Source: Chitinophagaceae bacterium
GTDB lineage: Bacteria > Bacteroidota > Bacteroidia > Chitinophagales > Chitinophagaceae
Assembly (NCBI GenBank): GCA_017307735.1
Contig: JAFKGR010000004.1
Coordinates: 62,001 to 126,000 of the forward strand
Length of the DNA stretch: 64,000 nucleotides
Reading direction: 5' to 3'
The translations under genes and the position numbers were made by a program. Position 1 is the stretch's first letter; each line of letters starts with the position of its first letter. Positions 8,857 through 17,282 of the stretch are shown here, piece by piece. Below the pieces are notes generated by a model. The model was not told the DNA's origin. It saw only the letters and a list, made by a program, of their open reading frames with translations, and searched no databases.

Positions 8857-10206
8857 TTAAGGATTGTATCCGGGATTTTGAGTCAGAATACCATTACCGG
8901 CATCCACCTCACGTTGCGGAATCGGACAAACGAGTTTGTTATCGTTGTATTGAAATCCGTCAACTGATTGTTTTAATCTCCTTATGTCGTGAATTTTTTG
9001 TCCTTCATCAACCAGCTCTAACCTCCTTTCATAAATGATATTATCAACGGTTGCAGAGACAGCGCCCAATCCGGCTCTCGCTCTTATTACATCGTTTAAA
9101 TCTTCATCAGCGGTTGCTCCTATTGAAGTACCTAAGCGTGCATTGCATTCTGCGCGGGTGAGGTACATTTCAGCAAGCCTGATTACAGGAAGATAGCGGT
9201 ACTGGAATTGCCATTTGGCCGAACGGTAAATATCGCTTTCATCAATATAGAACCAACCCAATCTCTGGTCGCCGCTCGCGAAAAGATCAATTTGTTTTTG
9301 ATCCACTTCCACATCGCCATCGCGGGCGCCATAGTCGCCGATTGACCAAAACAGCCACATGTCATTGGATCCGTCTTGCGGAGTAACCGGCATCACATAA
9401 ATATCTTCGGAAGAAGGGGAGGAATTATTAAATGCTTTTCTGCAATCGCTTTCCAGAGATGCTCCGGAGTTTTCAATCACATCATTGGCTTCCTGAGCTG
9501 CTTTTTGATAATCGGCCATCTGCAGATACACTCTCGACAGAACTGCGGCCGCTGTGTATTTCCCTGCATATACACCGATCTGGTCTTCCATGAGAGATTT
9601 TGCAGTTGTCAGGTCATTTATGATTTGCTGATAGGTCTCCTCCACACTACTCCGCGGCTTCTTGTTCGCATCAGACACTTCGCCATTTTTTGTCGGAACA
9701 GTTATCAATTGCAGCCCCGGATTGGAGGAGGTATTTCCTGCGCTATAGGGCAGGGCAAATAACTTTACCAATTCAAAATACATCAGTCCGCGCAGAAACA
9801 ACGCCTGGCCTTTTACATGATCCCGGTCTCCTTCATTGACAATGTCGATGGACTCAATAATATTGTTGCAGATATTGATAGCCTTGTAAGCATCTGTATA
9901 GGTGTCCCTGAGGAATGAATTGGTAGTGAGCATTGTCTTTCTGAAAATCTCACGGGGTTGCTGATAGGTACCAGCCCATGTAATCTCTCCATTGGCTCCC
10001 AATAATTCTGAATACATTTGAAGATCGCCTCCAACCAGTGATGCTCCGCTGACAACATCATAGGCTCCTCTCAGCGCCGATTTGATATTTGCATCCGATG
10101 TGAATACGATGTTTTCATCCACGCTTTGTTGCGGATTAATATTCAGTTTTTTACCACAGGCGCTGAGTAACAAAACTGATATTGCGATTATGAATATATT
10201 TTTCAT
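8857..10206 (-). CDS. SusD/RagB-family nutrient-binding lipoprotein
   Basis: A 449-residue outer-membrane lipoprotein with lipobox LLLSAC near residue 17. The SusD-family layout is clear: an N-terminal NPQQSVDENIVF-type segment, a helical TPR-like body (residues about 70-240, with ALFLRGLMYFELVKLFALPY and AAVLSRVYLQMADYQKAAQEA) and the C-terminal YLPVIRLAEMYLTRAECNARLG plus IRARAGL and ERRLELVDEGQKIHDIRRL motifs. SusD forms the lid over its SusC partner and captures substrate. It starts 27 bases after the SusC stop, a classic operon pair. The substrate is unknown; no glycan-degrading enzymes are next to it. Confidence 0.95.
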   Translation of the reverse strand: MKNIFIIAISVLLLSACGKKLNINPQQSVDENIVFTSDANIKSALRGAYDVVSGASLVGGDLQMYSELLGANGEITWAGTYQQPREIFRKTMLTTNSFLRDTYTDAYKAINICNNIIESIDIVNEGDRDHVKGQALFLRGLMYFELVKLFALPYSAGNTSSNPGLQLITVPTKNGEVSDANKKPRSSVEETYQQIINDLTTAKSLMEDQIGVYAGKYTAAAVLSRVYLQMADYQKAAQEANDVIENSGASLESDCRKAFNNSSPSSEDIYVMPVTPQDGSNDMWLFWSIGDYGARDGDVEVDQKQIDLFASGDQRLGWFYIDESDIYRSAKWQFQYRYLPVIRLAEMYLTRAECNARLGTSIGATADEDLNDVIRARAGLGAVSATVDNIIYERRLELVDEGQKIHDIRRLKQSVDGFQYNDNKLVCPIPQREVDAGNGILTQNPGYNP

Positions 10207-10233
10207 GTTAAATTTTGATTGAGTTTAAAAAAA

Positions 10234-13200
10234 TCAGAATCCGATATTTAAGCCGACAGAGTAATTCTTAATCTGTGGTGCTGAATAAAAATCTCCGCCC
10301 TGGTTTTTATTGGTAGCCCTGTAGTCGGCATTCACCTCAGGATCCCATCCCGGATAATCGGTAAATGTCAAAACGTTTACACCGGTAACATACAATCTCA
10401 GGCTCTTCAACCTCCATTTTCCAATAAGAGATTTTGGAAAATTATATCCGAGCGTAATATTTTTCAATCTCACATAATCACCGTCATATACATACCGGCT
10501 GGACGAGCTGGTTCCGTTATCATATCCCAACCTTAGCTGAGGTACCATCGTTTTATCGCCGGGTTTTTGCCAACGATTCAACTGGTCTGAAGTTTGGTTA
10601 TCAAACCACGAAAAACTGGCACTCATAAAACCGCCGGCGCCATTGGTTATCTGATTTCCAAATACTCCCTGAAAAAGAATGCCGAGATCAAATCCATAGG
10701 CTGAGAAAGTGTTGCTGAATCCACCTGTCAATTTCGGATTGGGATTGCCCACGATAAAACTTCCGGCAGCATCATAATCGTTCGTTGTTGTTTTCCCATC
10801 CGCCAGATAATAAAGTGCATCTCCATTTGCAGGATCAGCTCCGGCAAACTTTGGCCCGTAGAAGATACCGATGGACTGCCCGACAATCAATGAGTTCATG
10901 TATCTGCCATCATTGCCGGGTATCAGGGTCTGATCACCATCCAATCTGACAATCTTATTCTTGTTAAATGCCAGATTCACACTGGATGACCAACGGAAGT
11001 TGCGGGAAATGATATTTTCAGAATTCAGAACAATTTCCACACCTCTGTTATTCATTGCACCAATATTGACAATTTTATTGGTGAATCCGGTATTTCCCGG
11101 AACGGGTACATTATAAATCAGGTCATCGGTATTGCGGTTATAATAATCGACTTCACCGGTGATTCTGTTATTCAACAATCCGAAATCAATACCAATATCC
11201 GTCTGATTGGATTTTTCCCATCTCAAATCAGGATTAGCCATCTGGGTCGGCGTCAGCGCACCCGTTCCATCATAAGCAGTACCGCCCCACAGACCTCTGG
11301 AAGCAAAATTCCCAAACCCTTCCGCGTTACCCGTCAATCCCCAACTGGCCCTGAGTTTGAGAAAACTGATCACTTTGCTGTTTTCCAAAAATTTCTCCTG
11401 ACTGATTACCCAACCAGCAGACACCGCCGGAAAAAATCCGTAGCGCCTGTCGTTTCCAAATACAGATGATCCATCTATCCTGCCACTCACACTGAACAGA
11501 TATTTATCATCCAGCTTGTAATTGGCACGCGCAAAATAGGAGAGGAATGCCGAGTTTGTTGCGACAGAAGTTCCACCTTTGATCAAACCAGCGCTGGCCA
11601 GTTTTTGCAGGTCATCCACCGGAAATTGCTCTCCATATACATTGGCATATTCGGAATTGTATTCCTGGTATGACATCCCCAAAACAGCATTCAGGTCATG
11701 TCTTCCCTGAAAACTCTTATTAAATGTGAAGTAGTTGTTTGTATTGTAGGTTAATGACCTGAACCAATCCGATTCACCATATCCATTGGTACCGCGGCCG
11801 TAGGAAGTGCGTGCACCGTAAAACATATCATCATTTTCGTTGTGAATGTCCACTCCGAATTCAGAACGGAAGAATAATGATTTTGAAAAATTATATTGCC
11901 CGAATATATTTCCGATATTTCTGTAAATAAGTGCCTCATATTTCCCTTCAGCATAATCTACATAAGGATTCGCATAGGTAGTGGTGGGATTGGTATAGAT
12001 CACACCATTTTGATCTGTAAACGGCGTCACCGGCGACAAGGCAACTGATTGCAGGGGCGTATTGAATTCGTTATCCGCAGTAACCCTGCCACTGGTGGTT
12101 TGAGACAAACTCATGTTGATCCCCAGTTTGAATTTATCTGAAACCGAATGTTCCAGATTGAGTCTTGATGAAATCCTTTTCAGGTTATTACCGATGAGGA
12201 TACCATCCTGATTCATATATCCGAGACTGACATAAAATTTGGTCTTTTCATTTCCCCCCGAAGCTGAAACATCTATCTGCCCGGTCCTGGCATGCGGATA
12301 AAAAGCTTTGTCCTGCCAGTTAGTATTCGTCTGATAAGTTTTCCAGTCAGACCATCCGGAATACCTGGTTAATCTTCCCTCTGCAAATTCCAGCCATGAA
12401 TCTTCATATTGGCTGGGATCCAATGGGTCTATCCCATCAATGTGATCACTATTAATTGCAGCTTCTCTCAGCAGATCAACATATTCCCGCGCATTCAGAA
12501 ATCCAACTTTATGCGTGGGTTTGTTCGTACCATATTGTGAATTGACATTAAATGTGGTCTTACCTGCTCTTCCCTTTTTCGTAGTAATCAGAACGACACC
12601 ATTGGCTGCTCTTGAACCATAAATTGCTGCGGCAGATGCATCTTTTAAAATATCGAAGGACTCAATATCATTGAAGTTGATATCAGCGATTGCGCTGCCT
12701 GAATACGTTTCTGTACTGATGGGTACACCATCTATCACATACAAGGGCTGGGTGGATGCAGAAATGGATCCGGCGCCTCTGATTAATACCTGGACAGGTT
12801 CACCTAATTTTCCGTTTCCGGCCTGAACGAATACACCTGCTGCCCGTCCCTGTAATGCCTGATCAAAATTTGTAACCGGCATATTCTCTATGTCGCGGCC
12901 CTTTACTTTGGCAATGTTTCCAGTCAAATCTCTTTTTATCTGGGTTCCAAAACCAACTACCAGCACTTCCTGCAATCCCCGTGTGGCAGCCTGTCCCAAT
13001 TGGACATCTAAAACAGGACCGCTTACCGGAATTTCTTTGGATTCGAACCCGACAGAAGAAAAGATGAGCGTTGCATTTTTCTGAGGAACTTCAATTTTAT
13101 AATTGCCCTGTTCGTCAGATGAGGTACCGCTCGATGTACCCTTGATTAAAACAGAGGCCTTTGCTACCGGTTCGCCGGTTTTCTCGTCTGTAATTCTTCC

Positions 13201-13278
13201 GCTGACGGTCATCTGGCCAAAGGAGGAAAGACAAAGAAATAATAATCCCGTAAGGATGTGGGTTTTCAATAATCTCAT
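10234..13278 (-). CDS. SusC/RagA-family TonB-dependent outer-membrane transporter
   Basis: A 1014-residue protein with signal peptide (1-22), a carboxypeptidase-regulatory-like beta-sandwich (about 24-105), a TonB-receptor plug (about 115-225, with GRAAGVFVQAG, PLYVIDGVPI and DILKDASAAAIYGSRAANGV) and a large beta-barrel ending in a C-terminal aromatic residue (VGLNIGF). It imports substrate delivered by its SusD partner using TonB energy. There is no N-terminal STN domain, so regulation by an anti-sigma FecR partner is not expected. A -7 element lies about 100 bases upstream, giving a long leader. Confidence 0.96.
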   Translation of the reverse strand: MRLLKTHILTGLLFLCLSSFGQMTVSGRITDEKTGEPVAKASVLIKGTSSGTSSDEQGNYKIEVPQKNATLIFSSVGFESKEIPVSGPVLDVQLGQAATRGLQEVLVVGFGTQIKRDLTGNIAKVKGRDIENMPVTNFDQALQGRAAGVFVQAGNGKLGEPVQVLIRGAGSISASTQPLYVIDGVPISTETYSGSAIADINFNDIESFDILKDASAAAIYGSRAANGVVLITTKKGRAGKTTFNVNSQYGTNKPTHKVGFLNAREYVDLLREAAINSDHIDGIDPLDPSQYEDSWLEFAEGRLTRYSGWSDWKTYQTNTNWQDKAFYPHARTGQIDVSASGGNEKTKFYVSLGYMNQDGILIGNNLKRISSRLNLEHSVSDKFKLGINMSLSQTTSGRVTADNEFNTPLQSVALSPVTPFTDQNGVIYTNPTTTYANPYVDYAEGKYEALIYRNIGNIFGQYNFSKSLFFRSEFGVDIHNENDDMFYGARTSYGRGTNGYGESDWFRSLTYNTNNYFTFNKSFQGRHDLNAVLGMSYQEYNSEYANVYGEQFPVDDLQKLASAGLIKGGTSVATNSAFLSYFARANYKLDDKYLFSVSGRIDGSSVFGNDRRYGFFPAVSAGWVISQEKFLENSKVISFLKLRASWGLTGNAEGFGNFASRGLWGGTAYDGTGALTPTQMANPDLRWEKSNQTDIGIDFGLLNNRITGEVDYYNRNTDDLIYNVPVPGNTGFTNKIVNIGAMNNRGVEIVLNSENIISRNFRWSSSVNLAFNKNKIVRLDGDQTLIPGNDGRYMNSLIVGQSIGIFYGPKFAGADPANGDALYYLADGKTTTNDYDAAGSFIVGNPNPKLTGGFSNTFSAYGFDLGILFQGVFGNQITNGAGGFMSASFSWFDNQTSDQLNRWQKPGDKTMVPQLRLGYDNGTSSSSRYVYDGDYVRLKNITLGYNFPKSLIGKWRLKSLRLYVTGVNVLTFTDYPGWDPEVNADYRATNKNQGGDFYSAPQIKNYSVGLNIGF

Positions 13279-13694
13279 ACTAAACAGCTTTAAAATTTTT
13301 ACTAATAGGTCATCAAAACAGTGAGTCTTTCAAATCGAAACACATTTCAGAATTTTCATCTAAGTTAACGTCGTCTTAAAACTAACCAAATATAATTTCA
13401 GAATTGCAAAAGAAAATTTCAACACGTTTTCCACAATGACAAATAGCTCGGGGGCGATTCTGTTTATTCTCACAAATACTTCATCTGGCTATCAATTTAT
13501 TACAATTGAAATGAACTTCAACGCATGTTCTAATAATTGCCCTTTTATAATTTTTTGACATGCAAAAAATTTTTCAAAAACAACTGAAAATAAATTTGAA
13601 CCAAATATCGAAGCGGCAAAAACATTTACAATTAATGGAATCATTGATTAGGATTCTATGTATTTTCTTTGAAAAAAATTGGTTTTAAAAGTCT
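13279..13694. other. AT-rich intergenic region upstream of susC
   Basis: About 415 bases lie between the susC start and a tiny signal-peptide-like reading frame. It is strongly AT-rich and holds the candidate susC -7 element. I see no other gene, tRNA or repeat in it. Confidence 0.5.
13387..13394 (-). promoter_or_regulatory. Candidate -7 promoter element of the susCD operon
   Basis: On the minus strand TATATTTG matches the TAnnTTTG element. Candidate TTG triplets lie 12 and 25 bases upstream, neither at the ideal spacing, so only the -7 box is claimed. The predicted transcript would have a leader of about 100 bases before the susC start. Confidence 0.4.
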
Positions 13695-13845
13695 ATGATT
13701 AAGAAGTTTTTTGTATTCCTGATGGTCTTATCAGTTTTTTTACCAGTCAGCAATTGCTAAAACTTATTTCATTATCATAAGTGATAAATGCGTTATCCGG
13801 CAATGGGAAGCGACCATAAAAGAAATTCTGAAAGAAATTAAATGA
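13695..13845 (+). pseudogene. Possible frameshifted small secreted-protein gene
   Basis: An ATG at 13695 opens a 21-codon frame whose product (MIKKFFVFLMVLSVFLPVSNC) looks like an export signal and ends at a TAA at 13758. In a different frame the sequence continues from about 13750 as AIAKTYFIIISDKC and a helical TIKEILKEIK tail, to a TGA at 13843. A frameshift near 13749 would join a signal peptide ending in AIA to a 28-residue mature part. This may be a relic, a short secreted peptide or a chance occurrence. It has no recognisable family. Confidence 0.22.
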
Positions 13846-13910
13846 CCGGAAAGCCGAACTTTGAACCAACAATCATTTTTCAGAAAACGGATTTATAAAC
13901 TACTCATGAC

Positions 13911-14420
13911 ATGAATTCATTTTTTGCCCACTCTACCGCAGTGGTCGATGAAGGTGCACAGATTGGTGAGGGAACCAAAATCTGGCATTTTTGCCACATC
14001 ATGCCAAAAGCAAAAATTGGCAGGCATTGCCAGTTAGGACAAAATGTATTTGTGGATGACAATGCTGTCATTGGCAATGGCGTAAAAATTCAAAACAATG
14101 TTTCTGTTTACAACAGCGTCGTACTCGAAGATGATGTTTTCATTGGTCCGTCAGTAGTATTTACAAATGTGATAAATCCGCGAAGCTATGTGGAGAGAAA
14201 AAGTGAATTCAAATCGACTGTTGTAAAAAAAGGAGCTTCCATCGGCGCCAATGCTACTGTTCTTTGCGGAATTGAAATTGGTGAATATGCACTCATTGGT
14301 GCCGGAGCGGTTGTCACCAAAAATGTACCTGCCTACGCCATCGTTACCGGTAATCCGGCCCGGGTCACCGGCATGACCAATGAGAACGGAGACATCTTTC
14401 CCAAACCCGTTGTGGATTGA
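13911..14420 (+). CDS. WbpD/WlbB-like sugar N-acetyltransferase (left-handed beta-helix)
   Basis: A 169-residue hexapeptide-repeat acyltransferase. The string [20 protein letters not shown], then [54 protein letters not shown] and GNPARVTG match the WbpD/WlbB type, which acetylates the 3-amino group of UDP-2-acetamido-3-amino-glucuronate; the conserved Asn and Lys near residues 84 and 105 are plausible active-site positions. The other genes of that uronate pathway (WbpA, WbpB, WbpE types) are not in the window, so its true substrate may be another amino sugar made by this locus. It is the first gene of the polysaccharide locus, 27 bases before rfbB. Confidence 0.8.
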   Translation: MNSFFAHSTAVVDEGAQIGEGTKIWHFCHIMPKAKIGRHCQLGQNVFVDDNAVIGNGVKIQNNVSVYNSVVLEDDVFIGPSVVFTNVINPRSYVERKSEFKSTVVKKGASIGANATVLCGIEIGEYALIGAGAVVTKNVPAYAIVTGNPARVTGMTNENGDIFPKPVVD

Positions 14421-14447
14421 AGTGTTTAAATTAGCAGCCATTAAATT

Positions 14448-15518
14448 ATGGAAAGAAAACATCAAAGCATTCTGATCACCGGAGGTGCAGGTTTTATCGG
14501 TTCGCATCTCACAAGGTTATTCGTGAATAAATATCCGGACACTCAGATTGTGAACCTGGATAAACTGACTTATGCCGGCAACTTGAAAAACCTGAAAGAC
14601 ATTGACCAGAGACCCAATTACCATTTTGAAAAAGGAGACATCTGCGACGGGGAATTATTAAAAAAACTATTTGCGAAATATAAGTTTGACGGAGTCTTGC
14701 ACTGCGCTGCCGAAAGTCATGTGGACAGATCCATCAGCGATCCGTTGGCTTTTGTTAAAACGAATGTTTTAGGTACAGCTACATTATTAAATGCTGCAAA
14801 AGAAAACTGGCAAAACAATTTTGAAGGAAAATTATTTTATCACATTTCAACAGACGAGGTATATGGTTCATTAGGAAACACAGGATACTTCACTGAAAAT
14901 ACACCTTACGATCCGCGAAGTCCGTACTCAGCCAGCAAAGCATCTTCCGATCATTTTGTGAGAGCCTATCATCACACGTACGGATTGCCAACCATCATCA
15001 GCAACTGTTCAAACAATTACGGGCCTTATCATTTTCCTGAAAAACTGATTCCGCTTTGTATCAACAATATCATCCACAATAAACCATTACCCATTTATGG
15101 CGAGGGGTTGAATATACGCGACTGGTTGTTTGTGGAAGATCATGTAAAAGCCATTGACCTCATCTTTCACAATGGAAAAACCGGAGAAACTTACAATATC
15201 GGCGGGCATAATGAATGGAAGAATATCGATATTATCAGGGAATTGTGTAAACAGATGGACAAGAAGCTCGGCCGCCATCCGGGTACATCTGAAAAACTGA
15301 TTACTTATGTAAAAGACCGTGCCGGCCATGATTTACGCTATGCCATAGATGCCACCAAACTTTCAAAAGAACTGGGATGGAAACCTTCTGTTCAATTTGA
15401 AGAAGGTCTGGCCAAAACCATTGATTGGTATCTCAACAATGAAGAATGGCTTGAGAATGTCACCAGCGGAGCCTATATGAAGTATTATGAGGAGATGTAT
15501 GGAGGGGATTACGTTTAG
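14448..15518 (+). CDS. rfbB: dTDP-glucose 4,6-dehydratase
   Basis: A 356-residue extended short-chain dehydrogenase that converts dTDP-glucose to dTDP-4-keto-6-deoxyglucose in the cytosol. The NAD-binding motif TGGAGFIGSH is at residues 10-19, HCAAESHVDRSI and the STDEVYG substrate segment follow, and the catalytic YSASK lies near residue 160; SNNYGPYHFPEKLIP is also family-typical. It acts after RfbA, whose gene lies 760 bases downstream across an insertion, and before the FdtA/FdtB/FdtC-like enzymes. No rfbC or rfbD is present, so the product is not directed to rhamnose here. Confidence 0.96.
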   Translation: MERKHQSILITGGAGFIGSHLTRLFVNKYPDTQIVNLDKLTYAGNLKNLKDIDQRPNYHFEKGDICDGELLKKLFAKYKFDGVLHCAAESHVDRSISDPLAFVKTNVLGTATLLNAAKENWQNNFEGKLFYHISTDEVYGSLGNTGYFTENTPYDPRSPYSASKASSDHFVRAYHHTYGLPTIISNCSNNYGPYHFPEKLIPLCINNIIHNKPLPIYGEGLNIRDWLFVEDHVKAIDLIFHNGKTGETYNIGGHNEWKNIDIIRELCKQMDKKLGRHPGTSEKLITYVKDRAGHDLRYAIDATKLSKELGWKPSVQFEEGLAKTIDWYLNNEEWLENVTSGAYMKYYEEMYGGDYV

Positions 15519-15520
15519 GG

Positions 15521-15654
15521 GTTTAGACGTTTAGAAGGTTTAGAGTATAGGTTGTTAGTTTGTGGTTCTATGGAAGTTTATTTATTCGTTTAGACGTTTA
15601 GGAGATTGATATTTGCTTTTGTGGAGGGTCATTTATTCGTTTAGGCGTTTAGAA
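15521..15654. repeat. Left repeat cluster (three copies of a GTTTAGRCGTTTAG unit)
   Basis: Three similar direct copies lie just after the rfbB stop: around 15521-15544, 15581-15603 and 15632-15654. The core is GTTTAGACGTTTAG; the third copy has G for A. Copies two and three also share the preceding TTTATTC. The first copy is matched in inverted orientation on the other side of the four-helix-bundle gene. Confidence 0.85.
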
Positions 15655-15878
15655 ATTGCCTCTGAAGTTTTGTACTATTCAGGGTCGTGTTTGAATATTT
15701 GATGACAGGTTTGAAAAAAAATCGACCATTTATTAAAATTACTCACCAATAAGTTGTGATCGAATGAGAAATAAGTTATAGGTATTTTTATTTCCCATTA
15801 TAAAACCCAACCGATTAGAATCTGAATGAATAATTTTATTGGAGTTTAAATAATTTTCAAACGTCAAAAAATCAAAAA
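15655..15878. other. Spacer between the repeat cluster and the four-helix-bundle gene
   Basis: About 220 AT-rich bases with no recognised gene. A minus-strand ORF of 68 codons crosses into the four-helix-bundle gene and is taken as a shadow. The promoter of the inserted gene may lie here but no clear TAnnTTTG element is seen near its start. Confidence 0.45.
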
Positions 15879-16244
15879 ATGAAAATTTACTCTTTTGAAA
15901 AACTGGACGCATGGAAACATGGAAAAAAAATTTGTATCTGGACATATAAAAATACCAGGCACTACCCGGATGAGGAAAAATTCGGACTTACTTCTCAAAT
16001 GAGAAGAGCATCATTATCTATTCCATCCAACTTAGCAGAAGGAAGTTCACGATTTACCAACAAAGACAAAGCATGGTTTACCAATATTGCCTATAGCAGC
16101 ACGCTGGAATTATTAAACCACTTGATAATCTCAAATGAATTAGAATTTCTGAGTACCCAACAACTCGAGGAAGGAAGGAGCCTGATAGAAAAACAAACCT
16201 TATTACTTTCGCAGCTACGTAAATCACAGTTAGGAGATTCCTAA
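15879..16244 (+). CDS. Four-helix-bundle protein, 23S rRNA intervening-sequence (S23) family
   Basis: A 121-residue all-helical protein of the S23/IVP family, related to the Avd accessory protein of diversity-generating retroelements. Diagnostic are the opening FEKLDAWK, the YPDEEKFGLTSQMRRASLSI block with the paired Arg residues and the SNLAEGSSRF motif (about residues 57-66), followed by two further long helices. The biochemical role of free-standing members is unsettled; basic surfaces suggest nucleic-acid binding. It sits between rfbB and rfbA, flanked by inverted repeats whose right copy overlaps its stop codon, so it looks like a small mobile or repeat-borne insertion. Confidence 0.85.
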   Translation: MKIYSFEKLDAWKHGKKICIWTYKNTRHYPDEEKFGLTSQMRRASLSIPSNLAEGSSRFTNKDKAWFTNIAYSSTLELLNHLIISNELEFLSTQQLEEGRSLIEKQTLLLSQLRKSQLGDS

Positions 16245-16280
16245 ACCCTCTAAACTTCTAAACGTCTAAACTTTCTAAAC
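16241..16280. repeat. Right repeat, inverted relative to the left cluster
   Basis: This block contains CTTCTAAACGTCTAAAC (16255-16271), the exact reverse complement of 17 bases at 15521-15537, surrounded by further CTAAAC units. It overlaps the stop codon of the four-helix-bundle gene and ends two bases before the rfbA start codon. Confidence 0.85.
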
Positions 16281-16281
16281 A

Positions 16282-17139
16282 ATGAAAGGTATCATTCTCG
16301 CAGGCGGCTCCGGGACCAGGCTTTATCCCATCACCATGGGAATCAGCAAACAGCTAATGCCGATCTACGACAAGCCGATGATCTATTATCCGATGAGCAC
16401 ATTGATGCTGGCAGGAATCAAAGAAATTCTGATCATCACCACACCGGAGGATCAGTCGCAATTCAAACGGCTGCTCGGTGACGGAAGCCAGTGGGGATGC
16501 CATTTGCAATATGCTGTACAGGAGAAACCCAATGGACTTGCACAGGCTTTTGTAATAGGAAAAAAGTTTATTGGGAAAGATTCTGTGGCTTTGGTTTTGG
16601 GTGACAATATTTTTTACGGCAGCGGATTGAGCAGGTTGTTGCAACAATCGGCCAATCCGAAGGGGGCAGTTATCTTTGCTTACCCCGTCAAAGATCCTGA
16701 GAGGTATGGAGTGGTGGAATTTGACAAAAATTTCAATGCGCTCAGCATCGAAGAAAAACCGGTCAAACCCAAATCCAATTATGCCGTTCCGGGATTGTAT
16801 TTTTATGATAATTCTGTAGTAAAAATAGCCTCAGCGATAAAGCCCTCAGCCCGCGGTGAATATGAAATCACAGATGTAAACCGCGAATATCTGAAACAAA
16901 AAAAATTAAAAGTGGCGGTTTTCAACAGAGGTTTTGCGTGGTTGGATACAGGGACATTTGATTCATTGCATGATGCATCAGAATTTGTGAGAGTGATTGA
17001 AAAAAGACAGAGTTTCAAAATCGGCTGCATTGAAGAAATCGCCTACCGGATGGGATATATTGATAAAAAACAACTTGAAGTTCTTGCAGAGAAATTTAAG
17101 AAGAGTGGTTATGGGGAATATTTGAGGGGGGTGAGGTGA
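16282..17139 (+). CDS. rfbA: Glucose-1-phosphate thymidylyltransferase
   Basis: A 285-residue nucleotidyltransferase that makes dTDP-glucose from dTTP and glucose-1-phosphate. The signature [11 protein letters not shown] is at residues 8-18, followed by [20 protein letters not shown], the metal-binding LGDNIFYG, the sugar-binding [12 protein letters not shown] and the [10 protein letters not shown] motif. Length is usual for the family. It supplies RfbB. The inverted repeat occupies the whole 5' flank up to the ATG, so its original ribosome-binding region may have been replaced by repeat sequence. Confidence 0.97.
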   Translation: MKGIILAGGSGTRLYPITMGISKQLMPIYDKPMIYYPMSTLMLAGIKEILIITTPEDQSQFKRLLGDGSQWGCHLQYAVQEKPNGLAQAFVIGKKFIGKDSVALVLGDNIFYGSGLSRLLQQSANPKGAVIFAYPVKDPERYGVVEFDKNFNALSIEEKPVKPKSNYAVPGLYFYDNSVVKIASAIKPSARGEYEITDVNREYLKQKKLKVAVFNRGFAWLDTGTFDSLHDASEFVRVIEKRQSFKIGCIEEIAYRMGYIDKKQLEVLAEKFKKSGYGEYLRGVR

Positions 17140-17282
17140 GGTCGAGATAATAGCCAGGGGCAAATTCATTTTTAATCAGAATTAAAAACCCGTTTTGCGG
17201 GTTAAAATGGACTATTAAACGTAAATTCGCCGCCTCAAAGGTTATTCTTAGTACCAATAAGAAAAAACATAATATTTTATCG

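Noticed and set aside
15521..15654. Repeated GTTTAG units considered as a CRISPR array
   Set aside because: Only three irregular copies with short dissimilar spacers, no cas genes, and an inverted copy on the other side of a gene; fits an insertion boundary better.
13911..17139. dTDP-L-rhamnose biosynthesis operon
   Set aside because: RfbA and RfbB are present but no epimerase RfbC or reductase RfbD occurs anywhere in the window; the 3-amino sugar branch explains the precursors.
17187..17203. AACCCG/CGGGTT hairpin after rfbA considered as a terminator
   Set aside because: Six base pairs only and followed by AAAATGG rather than a T tract on the plus strand; at most a weak pause site.
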